Below, one piece after another: positions 34,306 to 43,078 of a stretch of 64,000 nt of DNA. Each line of letters begins with the position of its first letter. The first letter of the stretch is position 1. The stretch is from Pseudofrankia sp. DC12 (GTDB lineage: Bacteria; Actinomycetota; Actinomycetes; Frankiales; Frankiaceae), in NCBI RefSeq assembly GCF_000966285.1, contig NZ_KQ031391.1:4604540-4668539 (forward strand), in the 5' to 3' direction. The position numbers and the translations under genes are program-made. The notes beneath the pieces were generated by a model, which was not told where the DNA came from, did no database searches, and saw nothing but the letters and a program-made list of their open reading frames with translations.

Positions 34306-35081
34306 TGACGGGTCCGGCCGGCCAGGCACGGGCCGGGGCCGGCGGTTCCGTGTCCGCGCCGGCCGGGTCCTTGTCCGCCGACTCCGGGGGCGCGGCGTCG
34401 ATCCGGGTGCTGCTCGCCGACGACCAGCCGCTGATCAGGCTGGGTTTCCGCATGTTCCTGCGGGCCGAGCCGGGCATCGAGGTCGTCGGCGAGGCCGACG
34501 ACGGGGCGAGCGCCGTCAGACTGGCCCGTCAGCTGCGCCCGGACGTGGTCTTCATGGACGTCCGGATGCCCGGCATGGACGGCATCGAGGCGACCGCCGC
34601 GATCGTCGCGGCCCGGCTGCCGACCAGGGTGCTGATCCTGACCACGTTCGACCTCGACCAGTACGTCTACGCGGGCCTGCGGGCCGGGGCGAGTGGCTTC
34701 CTGCTCAAGGACGCGCGCCCGGCCGAGCTCGCCGCGGCCGCCCACGCGGTGGCCGCGGGCGACGCCGTCATCGCGCCGAGCGCCACGCGCCGGCTGCTGG
34801 AGACGTTCACGCCGCTGCTGCCCACCCCCGAGCAGGCCGACGCCCGATCGTCCGCGCTGGCCGCCCTCACCGACCGTGAGCATGACGTCCTGCTCCTGGT
34901 GGCCCAGGCCCGCACCAACCGCGAGATTGCCGACGGGCTGCACGTCTCCGAGGCCACTGTGAAGGTCCACGTCGGCCGGATCCTGGCCAAGCTGGGCCTG
35001 CGGGACCGGGTCCAGACCGTCGCCTTCGCTTACGAGACCGGTCTGATCACCCCAAGCGCCGGCTACCGGGCGAACGGCTGA
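34302..35081 (+). CDS. NarL/LuxR-family response regulator
   Basis: 259 residues. A Gly/Ala/Ser-rich lead of about 30 residues is followed by a receiver domain (VLLADDQPLIRLGFRMFL, phospho-Asp in VVFMDVRMPG, Thr in LILTTFDLD, Lys in GFLLKDARP). The C-terminal LuxR-type HTH reads LTDREHDVLLLVAQARTNRE, IADGLHVSEATVKVHVGRIL. It is the cognate regulator of the upstream kinase; the five-gene layout (TetR, ABC pair, HK, RR) suggests control of the adjacent exporter. Confidence 0.92.
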   Translation: MMTGPAGQARAGAGGSVSAPAGSLSADSGGAASIRVLLADDQPLIRLGFRMFLRAEPGIEVVGEADDGASAVRLARQLRPDVVFMDVRMPGMDGIEATAAIVAARLPTRVLILTTFDLDQYVYAGLRAGASGFLLKDARPAELAAAAHAVAAGDAVIAPSATRRLLETFTPLLPTPEQADARSSALAALTDREHDVLLLVAQARTNREIADGLHVSEATVKVHVGRILAKLGLRDRVQTVAFAYETGLITPSAGYRANG

Positions 35082-35394
35082 CGGCGTGACCGGCTGACGG
35101 CGGCAGCCTGGGCCGTCCCAAGCCGGCTGGTAGGTCGTGGGTGGGGGTGAAGTGCCAGCCGGTGAGTTCCTCGGCTTGGATCGCGATCTGTTGGCGCCAG
35201 TGATCTCGATCCGTTCCACCACGTCGGTGAGGATCTTGCGGAGGGCCGTCAGACCGTCCTCGGTCGTCGTCTGGCGGTCTCTCCTCTGGCGACATTCCAA
35301 CGGGCGCTGACAACGATGACGGCACCGAGGGCAGCGAAAGCAGAACCGATCGCGGCTTTCAGGGTAACCGCTCGGTTCATGAGCTATCAACAGC
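35082..35394. other. Non-coding stretch with a decayed minus-strand fragment
   Basis: About 310 bp. On the minus strand, two frames joined by a shift read ALRKILTDVVERIEIT and then IAIQAEELTGWHFTPTHDLP. The composition looks protein-like, but I cannot assign a family. No complete gene is present. It marks the left edge of a debris-rich segment. Confidence 0.35.
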
Positions 35395-36514
35395 GTGGTC
35401 GCCCCTGTGGGCCAGCTTCCGTCGGTCATCCGCGGCCGGGACGAGCTGCTCACCGAGCTCACGGCCGCCATGGAGCGCAACGACGGTTCGGTGTTCGTCC
35501 TGCACGGACTGGGGGGATCGGGCAAGACGACGGTCGCGCTCGAGGTGGCCCGGCGCGCCCAGGTCCGGGCCCGCTCGGCCGACGACCCTGCGGACCCGGC
35601 CGGCGCGCCGACTGGGGGCCGTGCCGCCTGGTGGGTGTCCGCGGCGAGCGCGGCGGCGTCGAGCGCCGGAATGCGACAGCTGGCCGTCGAGCTGGGCGCG
35701 GACACCGAGCAGCTGCGCCTGGCCTGGTCGGGCCAGGCGAGCGCGTCCGACCTGGTATGGCGGCTGCTGAATGAACGTAGCGACGCCTGGGTGCTGGTCG
35801 TCGACAACGCGGACGACCTGGACCTGCTGACCTCCACGCGGACGCGGGTCGCGAGCCTGGCCGACCTTGCCCTCGTCGACCTGGCCGCCCGGCCCGGCCC
35901 AGACCCCGACGACCCGCTGGCCTACACGCTCAGCCTGCACCCGCTGGTCCGGGCGACCAGCCCACCGCGAGCAGGGCCGGTATGACGAGGCACGGGAGGA
36001 GTTCCTGGCGGTGCTTGCCGCCCAGCGCGCGCAGCTCGGCGAGGATCACCCCCACACGCTGGTGACCCGCAGCAACGTCGCCTCCATGTACTTCGTTGCC
36101 GGGCTGCTCGAACAGGCCGAGGAGGAGTACCGCGCCGTGCTCGACGCGGAGCGGCGGCTGCTCGGCGACGCCGACATCGAAATCCTGGTCACGAACGGCA
36201 ACCTAGCCTGCGTGCTCGCCGAACGGGGCCGCTACCAGCAGGCCGAGGCCGAGTACCGGACGGTGCTCGCGGCGGAGACCAGGGTGCTGGGTGCCGAGCA
36301 TCCCGACACCCTGACCACCAGGCACAACCTGGGTGAGACGCTCGCCGCTCAGGGCCGGCGTGACGACGCGCTCGCCGAGCTGCGCACGGTCCTCGACGCA
36401 CGTCGTCGCGTTCTCGGCCCGCAACACCCCAACACCCGACAGACCGAGAGTGAGCTGTCCAAACTCGCCCCCGGGCTGCCTTCCGAGCCCGATGACCGCG
36501 GCCGCCAGCCGTAG
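35395..36514 (+). pseudogene. NB-ARC/TPR ATPase gene with deletions and a frameshift
   Basis: The first frame (35395-35985) has the P-loop VLHGLGGSGKTTVALEVARR and Walker B WVLVVDNADDLDLL of an NB-ARC (STAND) ATPase. It then jumps to YTLSLHPLVRATS, omitting the ARC and winged-helix region, and stops. A second frame from about 35960 continues with four tetratricopeptide repeats (GRYDEAREEFLAVLAAQRAQ and similar, each ending LGxxHPxTL). The parts are in the right order for a STAND-TPR protein of 700 or more residues, but an internal deletion and a frameshift separate them. STAND proteins often act as signalling switches or in antiphage defence; this one is inactive. Confidence 0.72.
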
Positions 36515-36985
36515 GTGGGGAGCGCCCACCGTCGTTGGCGCCGGCTGCCGCGTCCGGTCGGCTGCGCGAGGATGACCCGGGCGCCGCGCCGTCCGCGAGC
36601 AGCGCGGCGCCGGCCACCAGGGCGGTGACGAACCCGCCGTGGGCCGACTGGCGCTGCTCGGCCCGCCCGCGCAGCAGGCCCTGCCGGATGATCGTGTAGG
36701 GCGAAGGTGTCCTCGAACCTGCCCGGATAGCGCCGACGACGGGCCCGTCGAGCGGGACGGTGTGCGCGTCCTCGTTGTGGGAGAACTCTTCGGCCGCGTG
36801 GCGCACCGCGGCGACGAACGTGCTGGTGGCGTCGGTGTCGGTGGCAGGTTCGGCTGCCAGTCATCCCTTCGCCACGAGGGCAGGGAGCGTTGCGGCCGCG
36901 GTCGGTGGGGGTCAGAGGGTCGGCCACGCCACTGGGTGGGGGTCATGACCTGCACGGCCACGCCACCGACCGGGGCCGGACCCGG
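36515..36985. other. Unassigned debris between TPR and IS110 remnants
   Basis: About 470 bp. Minus-strand frames include VRHAAEEFSHNEDAHTVPLD and, after a shift, IIRQGLLRGRAEQRQSAHGG, which look like broken coding sequence. I recognise no family and find no complete start-to-stop gene with a ribosome site. Confidence 0.35.
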
Positions 36986-37474
36986 TCACGCCGCCTGGCG
37001 TAGCGCGCGGGCCTCACCGTCGGGCAACGCGTGGTAGACGAGCGTGAGCAGTTCGCGGGCCGCGGCGACTTTCCCGATGTTGGTGCCACGCCGCTGTCCG
37101 ATCCTGGTTTTGGTGGTGCCGAGGATCGGGGTGGACGCGGGCAGGACCTGCACGGCCTCGATCGCGGTCCAGCGGACCAGGGTGGAGCCCTGCTTGGTGA
37201 TGTGCCAGCGGTGCACGGTCGTGTCGGACTCGTGGTGGCGCGGGGTCAGACCGGCCCAGCTGGTCAGGTGGCCCGCGGTGGGGAACCGGTGCACGTCCCC
37301 GATCTCGGCGACGAACACCGCGCCCAGCGTCGGCCCGACTCCAGGGATCTGTTGGACCGCCCGGTAGCCCGGATCGCCGGCGAGCCGGGTACTGATCTGG
37401 CGGCGGACGGTGTCGATCTCCTCGTCGAGCAGGTCGATGACCAGCGCACCCCTCTCGTCGACCTGGCGATCCAA
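36986..37474 (-). mobile_element. IS110-family transposase, 5'-truncated remnant
   Basis: About 160 residues match the C-terminal half of IS110/IS116/IS902 transposases: AVQQIPGVGPTLGAVFVAEI, RFPTAGHLTSWAGLTPRHHE, and HWRITKQGS-like RWHITKQGSTLVRWTAIEAV. The N-terminal RuvC-like DEDD catalytic domain is missing, and sequence upstream of 37474 is unrelated, so it is inactive. IS110 elements lack terminal inverted repeats, so its exact ends cannot be fixed by eye. It may have brought about some of the surrounding rearrangement. Confidence 0.82.
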
Positions 37475-37665
37475 ACACGGGCGTCACTCTTCCCTACCGG
37501 GCAGCCCCGTACCGCGCTCAGGCTGGCTCGACACCTGGACCGACCAGGACTCCGACAACGTCGCCGTCGACAGCGCTGACGCGTTCGCCTTCCAGCGACA
37601 CGAGAGCCGCGCCCGGCTAGCAGGCGGTCGGGGCTGCCCGGCGCGGGCGCCGAAGCCGCGCCTGA

Positions 37666-38361
37666 TCAGGACGTGGTGTCGAACGCGGCCAGCAGCTCGG
37701 TGCCGGCGGCCGAGAGGACCTTGTCGGTGCGGACCAGCTCGACCCGGTGCAGCGGGAAGGAGCCGAAACACGCGTTCCGGCATGCGTGGACCGCCGGCGG
37801 GACGGCCGTGAGGTCGGCGCAGCGGAACCGCACCACGTTGCTGACCGCGATCCGCAGCGGCTCCTGCCGTGGCGGCCCGGTCTCCAGGTCGCGCAGGATC
37901 GAGGCGCGCAACGCGAGCGGGGCCGACGCCGGCCGCGCATAGGCCCGGACGTAGACGGTATGGCGCGCGACCGCCAGGCCCCGCAGGGTGAAGGTGATCG
38001 GTGGTGCGGCCCCGACGCGGTGTGCGAGTACCGCCGCCACCCGCTCCAGCGGAAGATCGGCGTACCGGTCGAGATTCGCCAGCGTGATGTGGATGGCACC
38101 AGCGGGATACAGGTAGTGCTGGTCGGCGCCGGCTGGTGCGGCCGGCTGCGCGGCGGCCCGGACCCGCGCCGCCAGCTCCGTCGGCACCCGCACGACCGTG
38201 GTCAGAAACGCCCGCGGCCCTTCCTCGCCCCGCCAGACACCTACCCCGTCGCGCCGCAGCGCCAAGGCCTCCCGGCCGCGCAGGAGACCGAACCGGCCGT
38301 GCTGCGCCAGTTCGCCGCCGAGCAGCCCGCACAGGCGCTCCGCCGTCGACCACCGGTCCAC
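37666..38361 (-). CDS. 2H phosphoesterase (LigT)-like protein
   Basis: A 231-residue protein. GAIHITLANLDRYADLPLER contains an HxT motif as in 2H phosphoesterases (2'-5' RNA ligase/cyclic phosphodiesterase fold). The expected second motif is only partly kept: PLHRVELVRTDKVLS has His but HRV in place of HxT. An N-terminal extension (STAERLCGLLGGELAQHGRF) is family-specific. RNA or cyclic-nucleotide 2',3'-phosphodiesterase activity is possible; the second active-site change makes it uncertain. Its start is 26 bp from the SDR stop. Confidence 0.68.
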   Translation of the reverse strand: MDRWSTAERLCGLLGGELAQHGRFGLLRGREALALRRDGVGVWRGEEGPRAFLTTVVRVPTELAARVRAAAQPAAPAGADQHYLYPAGAIHITLANLDRYADLPLERVAAVLAHRVGAAPPITFTLRGLAVARHTVYVRAYARPASAPLALRASILRDLETGPPRQEPLRIAVSNVVRFRCADLTAVPPAVHACRNACFGSFPLHRVELVRTDKVLSAAGTELLAAFDTTS

Positions 38362-38386
38362 GGCGGGATCGTATGCGGGGGTTCTC

Positions 38387-39301
38387 CTACTGGTTTCCGA
38401 TGGCGAAGCCGGAGGGGGCAGGGGCGCCGTGGAGGGTCCAGCCGGAGCCGGCGCGCAGCCAGCCGGCGGAGGCGGCGGTGCCGCCGTCCACGCTCAGCGT
38501 GCTGCCGTTGATGTAGGCGGCCCGGTCCGAGCACAGGAACACGGCGGCGTCGGCGATCTCGGCGGCGACGCCCTCGCGCCCGAGCGGGATGTAGCGCTCG
38601 ATGCCGTCGAGGCGCTCGGCCGGGGGAGCGGGCAGTGCGTCGGGGTCGACGGGGCCGCGCATGATGCCCCGGATGCCGGCGGTCGCGGTGAGGTCGGGGG
38701 CGATCGCGTTGATCCGGATGCCGGATTCGGCGAGCTCCAGTGCCATCGTCCGGGTGAAGTTGATCATTCCGGCCTTGCAGGCGGCGTAGACGGCGTACAT
38801 CGGGGCGGCGCGCAGGCCCTCAATGCTGGTGATGTTGACGACGGAGCCGCCGCTGCGCCGTGGGCCGTTGATCTCGCCCTCGGCGGCGACGGTCTGGGCG
38901 ATCAGGGGAGCCGCGGTCGAGGTGGCGGCGAGCATGCTGACGAGGTTGATGTCGATGTGGCGGCGCCAGCTACGTTCGCTCTGGTCGAGGAACCGGCTCG
39001 CCTTCACCCCACCTGCGTTGTTGACGAGGATGTCCAGGCGGCCGAACTCGGCGTGGGCGGCGGTGATGGCCGCGGTGAGGGCGGCGGTGTCCATCACATC
39101 CGCGTGGAGCGCGAGGGCCTGGCCGCCTTCTTTCTCGATCAGTTCGACGGTGGCGGCCGCCCGGGCCCGGTCGATCTCGACCAGGCCGACCCGGACTCCC
39201 GCGGCGGCCAGCCCACGCGCAATCGCCTGACCGATGCCGGCGCCGGCGCCGGTCACCACTGCGGCCCTGCCCGCCAGCCCGAGATCGAACGTCGCCGTCA
39301 C
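38387..39301 (-). CDS. Short-chain dehydrogenase/reductase
   Basis: GTG 39301 is favoured, 8 nt after GAGGAG; GTG 39310 is also in frame. About 304 residues. The cofactor motif is VVTGAGAGIGQAIARGLAAA, with a downstream Glu/Asp (LVEIDRARA) favouring NAD(H). NNAG is present, and the active site has Ser in NITSIEGL, Tyr in MYAVYAACKAGM and the matching Lys. The C-terminus FLCSDRAAYINGSTLSVDGG is standard. A 40-residue insert between strands (AAEGEINGPRRSGG) is unusual. It is likely a soluble oxidoreductase on an alcohol or keto group; the substrate is unknown. Confidence 0.88.
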   Translation of the reverse strand: MTATFDLGLAGRAAVVTGAGAGIGQAIARGLAAAGVRVGLVEIDRARAAATVELIEKEGGQALALHADVMDTAALTAAITAAHAEFGRLDILVNNAGGVKASRFLDQSERSWRRHIDINLVSMLAATSTAAPLIAQTVAAEGEINGPRRSGGSVVNITSIEGLRAAPMYAVYAACKAGMINFTRTMALELAESGIRINAIAPDLTATAGIRGIMRGPVDPDALPAPPAERLDGIERYIPLGREGVAAEIADAAVFLCSDRAAYINGSTLSVDGGTAASAGWLRAGSGWTLHGAPAPSGFAIGNQ

Positions 39302-39459
39302 CGTACCCACTCCTCATGCTCCGGTCGCCTCGCGGCCCGCTTCGAGGTCCCGCGGCCGTGGTCACCGGTCCGGGGCCAAGCGGCCCGCGACCTGGGCAGG
39401 ATCGGAGCCCGCCGGCGCACAGGGGCTGCTGTGGAAGCTGGTTCCCGCTGCCTGGAAGC

Positions 39460-40168
39460 CTAGCTCTCGGCGACGTCAGCCGCCCGGAACAGCTCGTTCG
39501 CCCCGGCCAGGAACCGCTCGTTGCCGGTCTCGGTGGCGTACGTCGAGATGACGCCACGGCCGCGGATCTGGACCTGCCCGGTCTCGCCGGCTCGACAGAG
39601 CCGCCCGGCCGGGTCGACGACCCTGACCTCGGCGCCGACCGGCCGTCCCACCGAGCCGGGCCGGCGCCCGCCGCCCAGCGGGTTCGCGGTGATCTGGCTC
39701 GCGGCCTCCGTCATCCCGTAGGTCTCGACGACGGGCAGGCCGGTGGCGGCCTCGAACACGGTAGGACGGCGCCCGGCAGCGGCGCCGAGGCCGACCGCAC
39801 GAAGCGCACCGTGGATGTCTGGGCCGGCGACGGCGCCGGCTCGCGGGCGAGGATCGCCAGGACCGCGGGAACGGCATTGATCCAGGTGACGCCCCGAGAC
39901 TGGGTCAGGTCCCAGAAGCCCCGGCGGTGGAAGCGCTCGTCGAGCACGAGCTCGCCGCCGCCGACCAGCGTCGCCAGCAGGCCGACGACCTCGGCGTTCA
40001 CGTGGACCAGCGGAAGCGGGTTGTAGCCGACGTCGGCGGCGGTCATCCGGTGGTGGCGGGCGACGGCGGCCGCGACGTGCAACAGCCGGCGGGCATCCAG
40101 AAACACCTGCTTGGGCGTCCCGGTCGTGCCGGAGCTGGCAAGCAGCACCCCGCCGAGCTGGTCGCTCC
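39460..40168 (-). pseudogene. AMP-forming acyl-CoA ligase, both ends lost and frameshifted
   Basis: The upstream part reads GGVLLASSGTTGTPKQVFLD (the P-loop-like A3 motif), NPLPLVHVNAEVVGLLATLV and GVTWINAVPAVLAILAR. After a frameshift near 39765 it resumes with AATGLPVVETYGMTEAASQI (A5 motif) and GAEVRVVDPAGRLC, then stops at 39460 before the C-terminal lysine domain. The N-terminal third is missing and is replaced at about 40170 by a transporter fragment. It is clearly non-functional. Confidence 0.82.
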
Positions 40169-40174
40169 CGCACC

Positions 40175-40490
40175 GGCGTACAGCAGTCCCAGCCCGGCCC
40201 CCATGATCACAAGCGGGGTGAGCAGGTTGCCGAGATAGGTGCCGTCCACCGGGATGCGGGACAGCCAGAAGATGCCACCGGCGGCGAGCAGCGCGCCGGT
40301 GACGATGATCGGACGGGTACCGGTCCGGATGAACATGTTCGTCGCCATGGTGGAGCCGAACCCGATGCCGACGCTCACCGGCACGTACGAGAGCCCGCAC
40401 TGCAGCTGGGAGTAGCCCAGGACGTTCTGCATGTACAGGGTGACGAAGAAGAACATCGAGTAGAACCCGGCCCAGGCGAGGGCCTCGCCG
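40175..40490 (-). pseudogene. MFS (DHA2) transporter internal fragment
   Basis: About 105 residues from the middle of a 14-TM exporter: WAGFYSMFFFVTLYMQNVLG, YSQLQCGLSYVPVSVGIGFG, TRPIIVTGALLAAGGIFWLS and LGNLLTPLVIMGAGLGLLYA. No start, no other TM segments and no end are present, and the frame runs into the acyl-ligase remnant. It comes from a different part of the protein than the MFS fragment at 6.5 kb. Confidence 0.78.
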
Positions 40491-40510
40491 AGGAGCACCG
40501 GACGCTGGTC

Positions 40511-40567
40511 CTGCGCGACCCGACCGACAACCTGATCGAGGTCAGTTCTACGCCGACCCGCGGATGA
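40511..40567 (+). pseudogene. VOC/glyoxalase C-terminal tail fragment
   Basis: Nineteen plus-strand codons ending in TGA read LRDPTDNLIEVSSTPTRG, close to the final metal-ligand strand of VOC proteins (usual form LRDPDGNLIEV). There is no upstream continuation. It is a small scar beside the MFS fragment. Confidence 0.5.
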
Positions 40568-40590
40568 TGTACTGACGCCGCGAGGCCGGT

Positions 40591-41376
40591 TCAGCCCGTC
40601 GGGCCTGTGACCAGGGCCGGGATGTCGGCGACGCTGGCGAGCAGGTGGGTGTGCGGAACGGCGCCCAGGGCCGTCGCGGCGACCTGCCCGGAGAGCACCC
40701 CGACGACGGCCCCGGCGCCCGCGTTCGTGCCCGCCCGCAGGTCGCGCACCGTGTCGCCCGCGACGAGCACCCGGCGCACCGCGGTGACCCCGGTCAGCTC
40801 CATCGCGCGGAAGATCAGGTACGGGGCCGGGCGGCCGCTCGGGACGTCGTCGGCGCAGACGACCGCGTCGAGCAGGCCGCCGTCCCAGCCGAGCGACGCC
40901 AGGAGCGGGCCGACGACCGACCGGTCGAACCCGGTGGTCAGCGCGATCTTGATGCCGTGCGCCCGCAGCGTGCCGAACGCCTCGACGACACCGGGCATCG
41001 GCGCCGGCGGCCGGGTCCGGTAGGCGGTGTCGAGCCGGTCGCGGAAGTCGGTGAACACCCGTTCCACCACATCGGCGACCAGCTCGGCCGGGTCGGTGCC
41101 CGCGAAGGCCGGCGCGAGCAGCGCCCGGATCGCGGCCCGCTTGTCCGCGCCCATCCACCGCTGGACGTCCGCGTCGGACAGGACCAGGCCGGTGGACGCG
41201 CCGGCTGCCTCGACGGCACCGCGCAGCGCGTCGTAGACCGCGCCGTGCTCCTCGACGGTCGTGCCGGCGATGTCGAAGGCCACCAGGTCGACGCGGATCC
41301 GTTCGGGATCCTCGGGCGAGCCGTGGCCGGGCGTCAGGGCGTCCGCGACGAGCGAGCTGACGGAGTCGGTGGCCAC
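40591..41376 (-). CDS. HAD hydrolase, phosphonatase-like (TIGR03351 type)
   Basis: 261 residues from GTG 41376, with GGAAAGG about 7 nt upstream. Motif I is VAFDIAGTTVEEHG, typical of the phosphonoacetaldehyde-hydrolase-like branch (IAGTT in place of the usual D-x-D-GTL). Other motifs are KIALTTGFDRS (motif II), SGRPAPYLIFRAME (motif III/Lys region replaced by Arg) and VLVAGDTVRDLRAGTNAG (motif IV). Phosphonatases cleave the C-P bond of phosphonoacetaldehyde through an active-site lysine. Here the neighbours (TIGR03364 oxidase and ABC importer, divergent) point to breakdown of an aminophosphonate or a hydroxylated relative. Confidence 0.85.
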   Translation of the reverse strand: MATDSVSSLVADALTPGHGSPEDPERIRVDLVAFDIAGTTVEEHGAVYDALRGAVEAAGASTGLVLSDADVQRWMGADKRAAIRALLAPAFAGTDPAELVADVVERVFTDFRDRLDTAYRTRPPAPMPGVVEAFGTLRAHGIKIALTTGFDRSVVGPLLASLGWDGGLLDAVVCADDVPSGRPAPYLIFRAMELTGVTAVRRVLVAGDTVRDLRAGTNAGAGAVVGVLSGQVAATALGAVPHTHLLASVADIPALVTGPTG

Positions 41377-41543
41377 GTGTTCACCTTTCCTGGAACGGCT
41401 GGCTGCTTGGTGGGCACGATGTGAACAGCCACCGAACACCTTCCCACGACGGTGACCAGCATTTTCTCGGCCCCGAGTGTCAGGCGAGTCTCGCCCGGCC
41501 GAGGACGCGCGTTTCGGCCGGTCCGTCGGCCATGCTCGGCCGT

Positions 41544-42683
41544 ATGCGGCTGGGTGAGTTCGATCTGGTGGTGGCCGGTGCGGGAATCATCGGCCTGGCG
41601 CACGCGGTGGAGGGGCTGCGCCGCGGGCTGCGGGTCGCGGTCGTCGAGCGCGACGAGTTCGCCCGCGGCGCCTCGGTCCGCAATTTCGGCCACGGCTGCG
41701 TGAGCGGCCAGGCGGGCCAGGCGCTCGACTACGCGAAGGCCGCCCGGGAACGCTGGCTGGAGCTGGGCCGGCTGGCCGGCTTCTACGCGGAGCCGACCGG
41801 CACCGTGGTCGCCGCCCGGTCGGCCGAGGAACTGGCCGTGCTCGGCGACTTCGCCGCGGCCGGCGTGGCCCCGGTCGAGATGCTGGACGCCGATGGCGTG
41901 CGGGCGCGGGTGCCGGTGCGGGCGAAGACGCTGGTCGGCGGCGCGTTCCTGCCGTGGGACGTCAGGGTGGACCCGCGCGAGGCCGTCGGCGCGATCGCCC
42001 GCTGGCTCGCCGCCGAGGGCGTCACCTTCTTCTGGCGCACGGCTGCCCTGGAGGCCGCGGCTGGCGTCCTGCGCACCGGCCGCGGCGAGCTCGTGGCCCC
42101 CGCGATCGTGCAGGCGACCGGTCACGACCTCGACCGGCTCCACCCGGAGATCGCCGAGCGGGCCGGGGTACGGCGGTGCGTGCTGCAGATGCTCCGGGTC
42201 GCGGCGCCGGCCACCGCTGACGGGGCTGCCGTCGAGCGGTTCGGGCCGGGGGTGCTGACGGGCCTGTCGCTGCTGCGATACGCAGGCTTCGCGGACTGCC
42301 CGTCGCTGCCGGCGCTGCGGGCGCGGTTCGAGGCCGAGCGGCCCGACCTGCTCGCCGTCGACATGAACCTCATGTTCACGCAGCTTCCCGACGGGGACCT
42401 GCTCATCGGGGACACCCACGAGCGGGCCGTCACCCATCACCCGTTCCAGGACGAGCGGGTCGATGACCTGTTGCTGGCCGAGACGGCGGACCTGCTCGGT
42501 GTGCCGGCCGCCGAGCTCGCGGTGCGAGAGCGTTGGCGCGGCTGCTACGCGACGGCCCCGGACCGGGAGTTCCTGGTCGAGAGCCCGACGCCTGGCGTGC
42601 GGGTCGTCGCGGTGACCACCGGCATCGGCATGACGACCTGCCACGGCCTGGCGGCCCAGGTCGTCGCTGATCTGTTCGCATGA
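41544..42683 (+). CDS. TIGR03364-type FAD-dependent amine/aminophosphonate oxidase
   Basis: I start at ATG 41544 (MRLGEFDLVVAGAGIIGLAH); ATG 41532 is also possible. The 379-residue DAO-family flavoprotein has the GAGIIG dinucleotide fold, ERDEFARGASVRNFGHGCVS (the SVRNFG signature of this subgroup) and the C-terminal VRVVAVTTGIGMTTCHGLAA. Members are known to cluster with phosphonatase-like HAD proteins and phosphonate transporters and are proposed to deaminate an aminophosphonate. It is divergent from the HAD gene and upstream of the importer, in agreement with a pathway of uptake, oxidation and C-P cleavage. Confidence 0.88.
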   Translation: MRLGEFDLVVAGAGIIGLAHAVEGLRRGLRVAVVERDEFARGASVRNFGHGCVSGQAGQALDYAKAARERWLELGRLAGFYAEPTGTVVAARSAEELAVLGDFAAAGVAPVEMLDADGVRARVPVRAKTLVGGAFLPWDVRVDPREAVGAIARWLAAEGVTFFWRTAALEAAAGVLRTGRGELVAPAIVQATGHDLDRLHPEIAERAGVRRCVLQMLRVAAPATADGAAVERFGPGVLTGLSLLRYAGFADCPSLPALRARFEAERPDLLAVDMNLMFTQLPDGDLLIGDTHERAVTHHPFQDERVDDLLLAETADLLGVPAAELAVRERWRGCYATAPDREFLVESPTPGVRVVAVTTGIGMTTCHGLAAQVVADLFA

Positions 42684-43078
42684 CCGTTAGCTGAACACAT
42701 CCGGCACCCGGTCCGCGCCCGGGCCGGCGTCAGACCACTTGGCCACCTGATGTGCCGCAAATCGGTGTCGAGCGTTCGTCGCGTCATCATCCGTTCTGTG
42801 TCAATTCTGTGTCCTTTCATTTTTCGGCATGCGGTGGGCGTCAATGACCAGGATGTTCGCCCATCCACAGGATGGCGCTCAACTTCCGTATACCGAATGG
42901 TCATGCATGCACGTCAACGTTGCGCGGACAGTCCGGAGCGAACTCACGGTGCCCGCTCGGACGCCCGCCCGGCCGGCCGGCGCCGTCGTTGACAGCACGC
43001 GGTTGGCCGATGTGGCGCGCCCGCATCGAGAACGCCGTGGCTCCGCGCCGGAGGGAACGATCTGGCCCTGGGGGGCTC
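42684..43078 (+). promoter_or_regulatory. Upstream region of the phosphonate importer operon
   Basis: About 395 bp without a gene; the open plus-strand frame entering the binding-protein gene has no family resemblance before 43079. The middle is unusually AT-rich for this genome (TCAATTCTGTGTCC, TTCATTTTTCGGCATG). It contains CGTATACCGAATGGTCATGC with GTATAC and ATGCAT palindromes near 42890-42910. These are candidate promoter and operator sites; no regulator gene is adjacent. Confidence 0.4.

Noticed and set aside
36189-36806. Minus-strand frame antisense to the TPR region considered as a gene
   Set aside because: Its first part looks protein-like, but it needs frameshifts to extend, has no ribosome site, and its later half is the complement of the TPR repeats.
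42684-43078. Riboswitch upstream of the phosphonate importer
   Set aside because: The AT-rich patch and small palindromes do not match any riboswitch core I can recognise by eye. A covariance search would be needed to go further.
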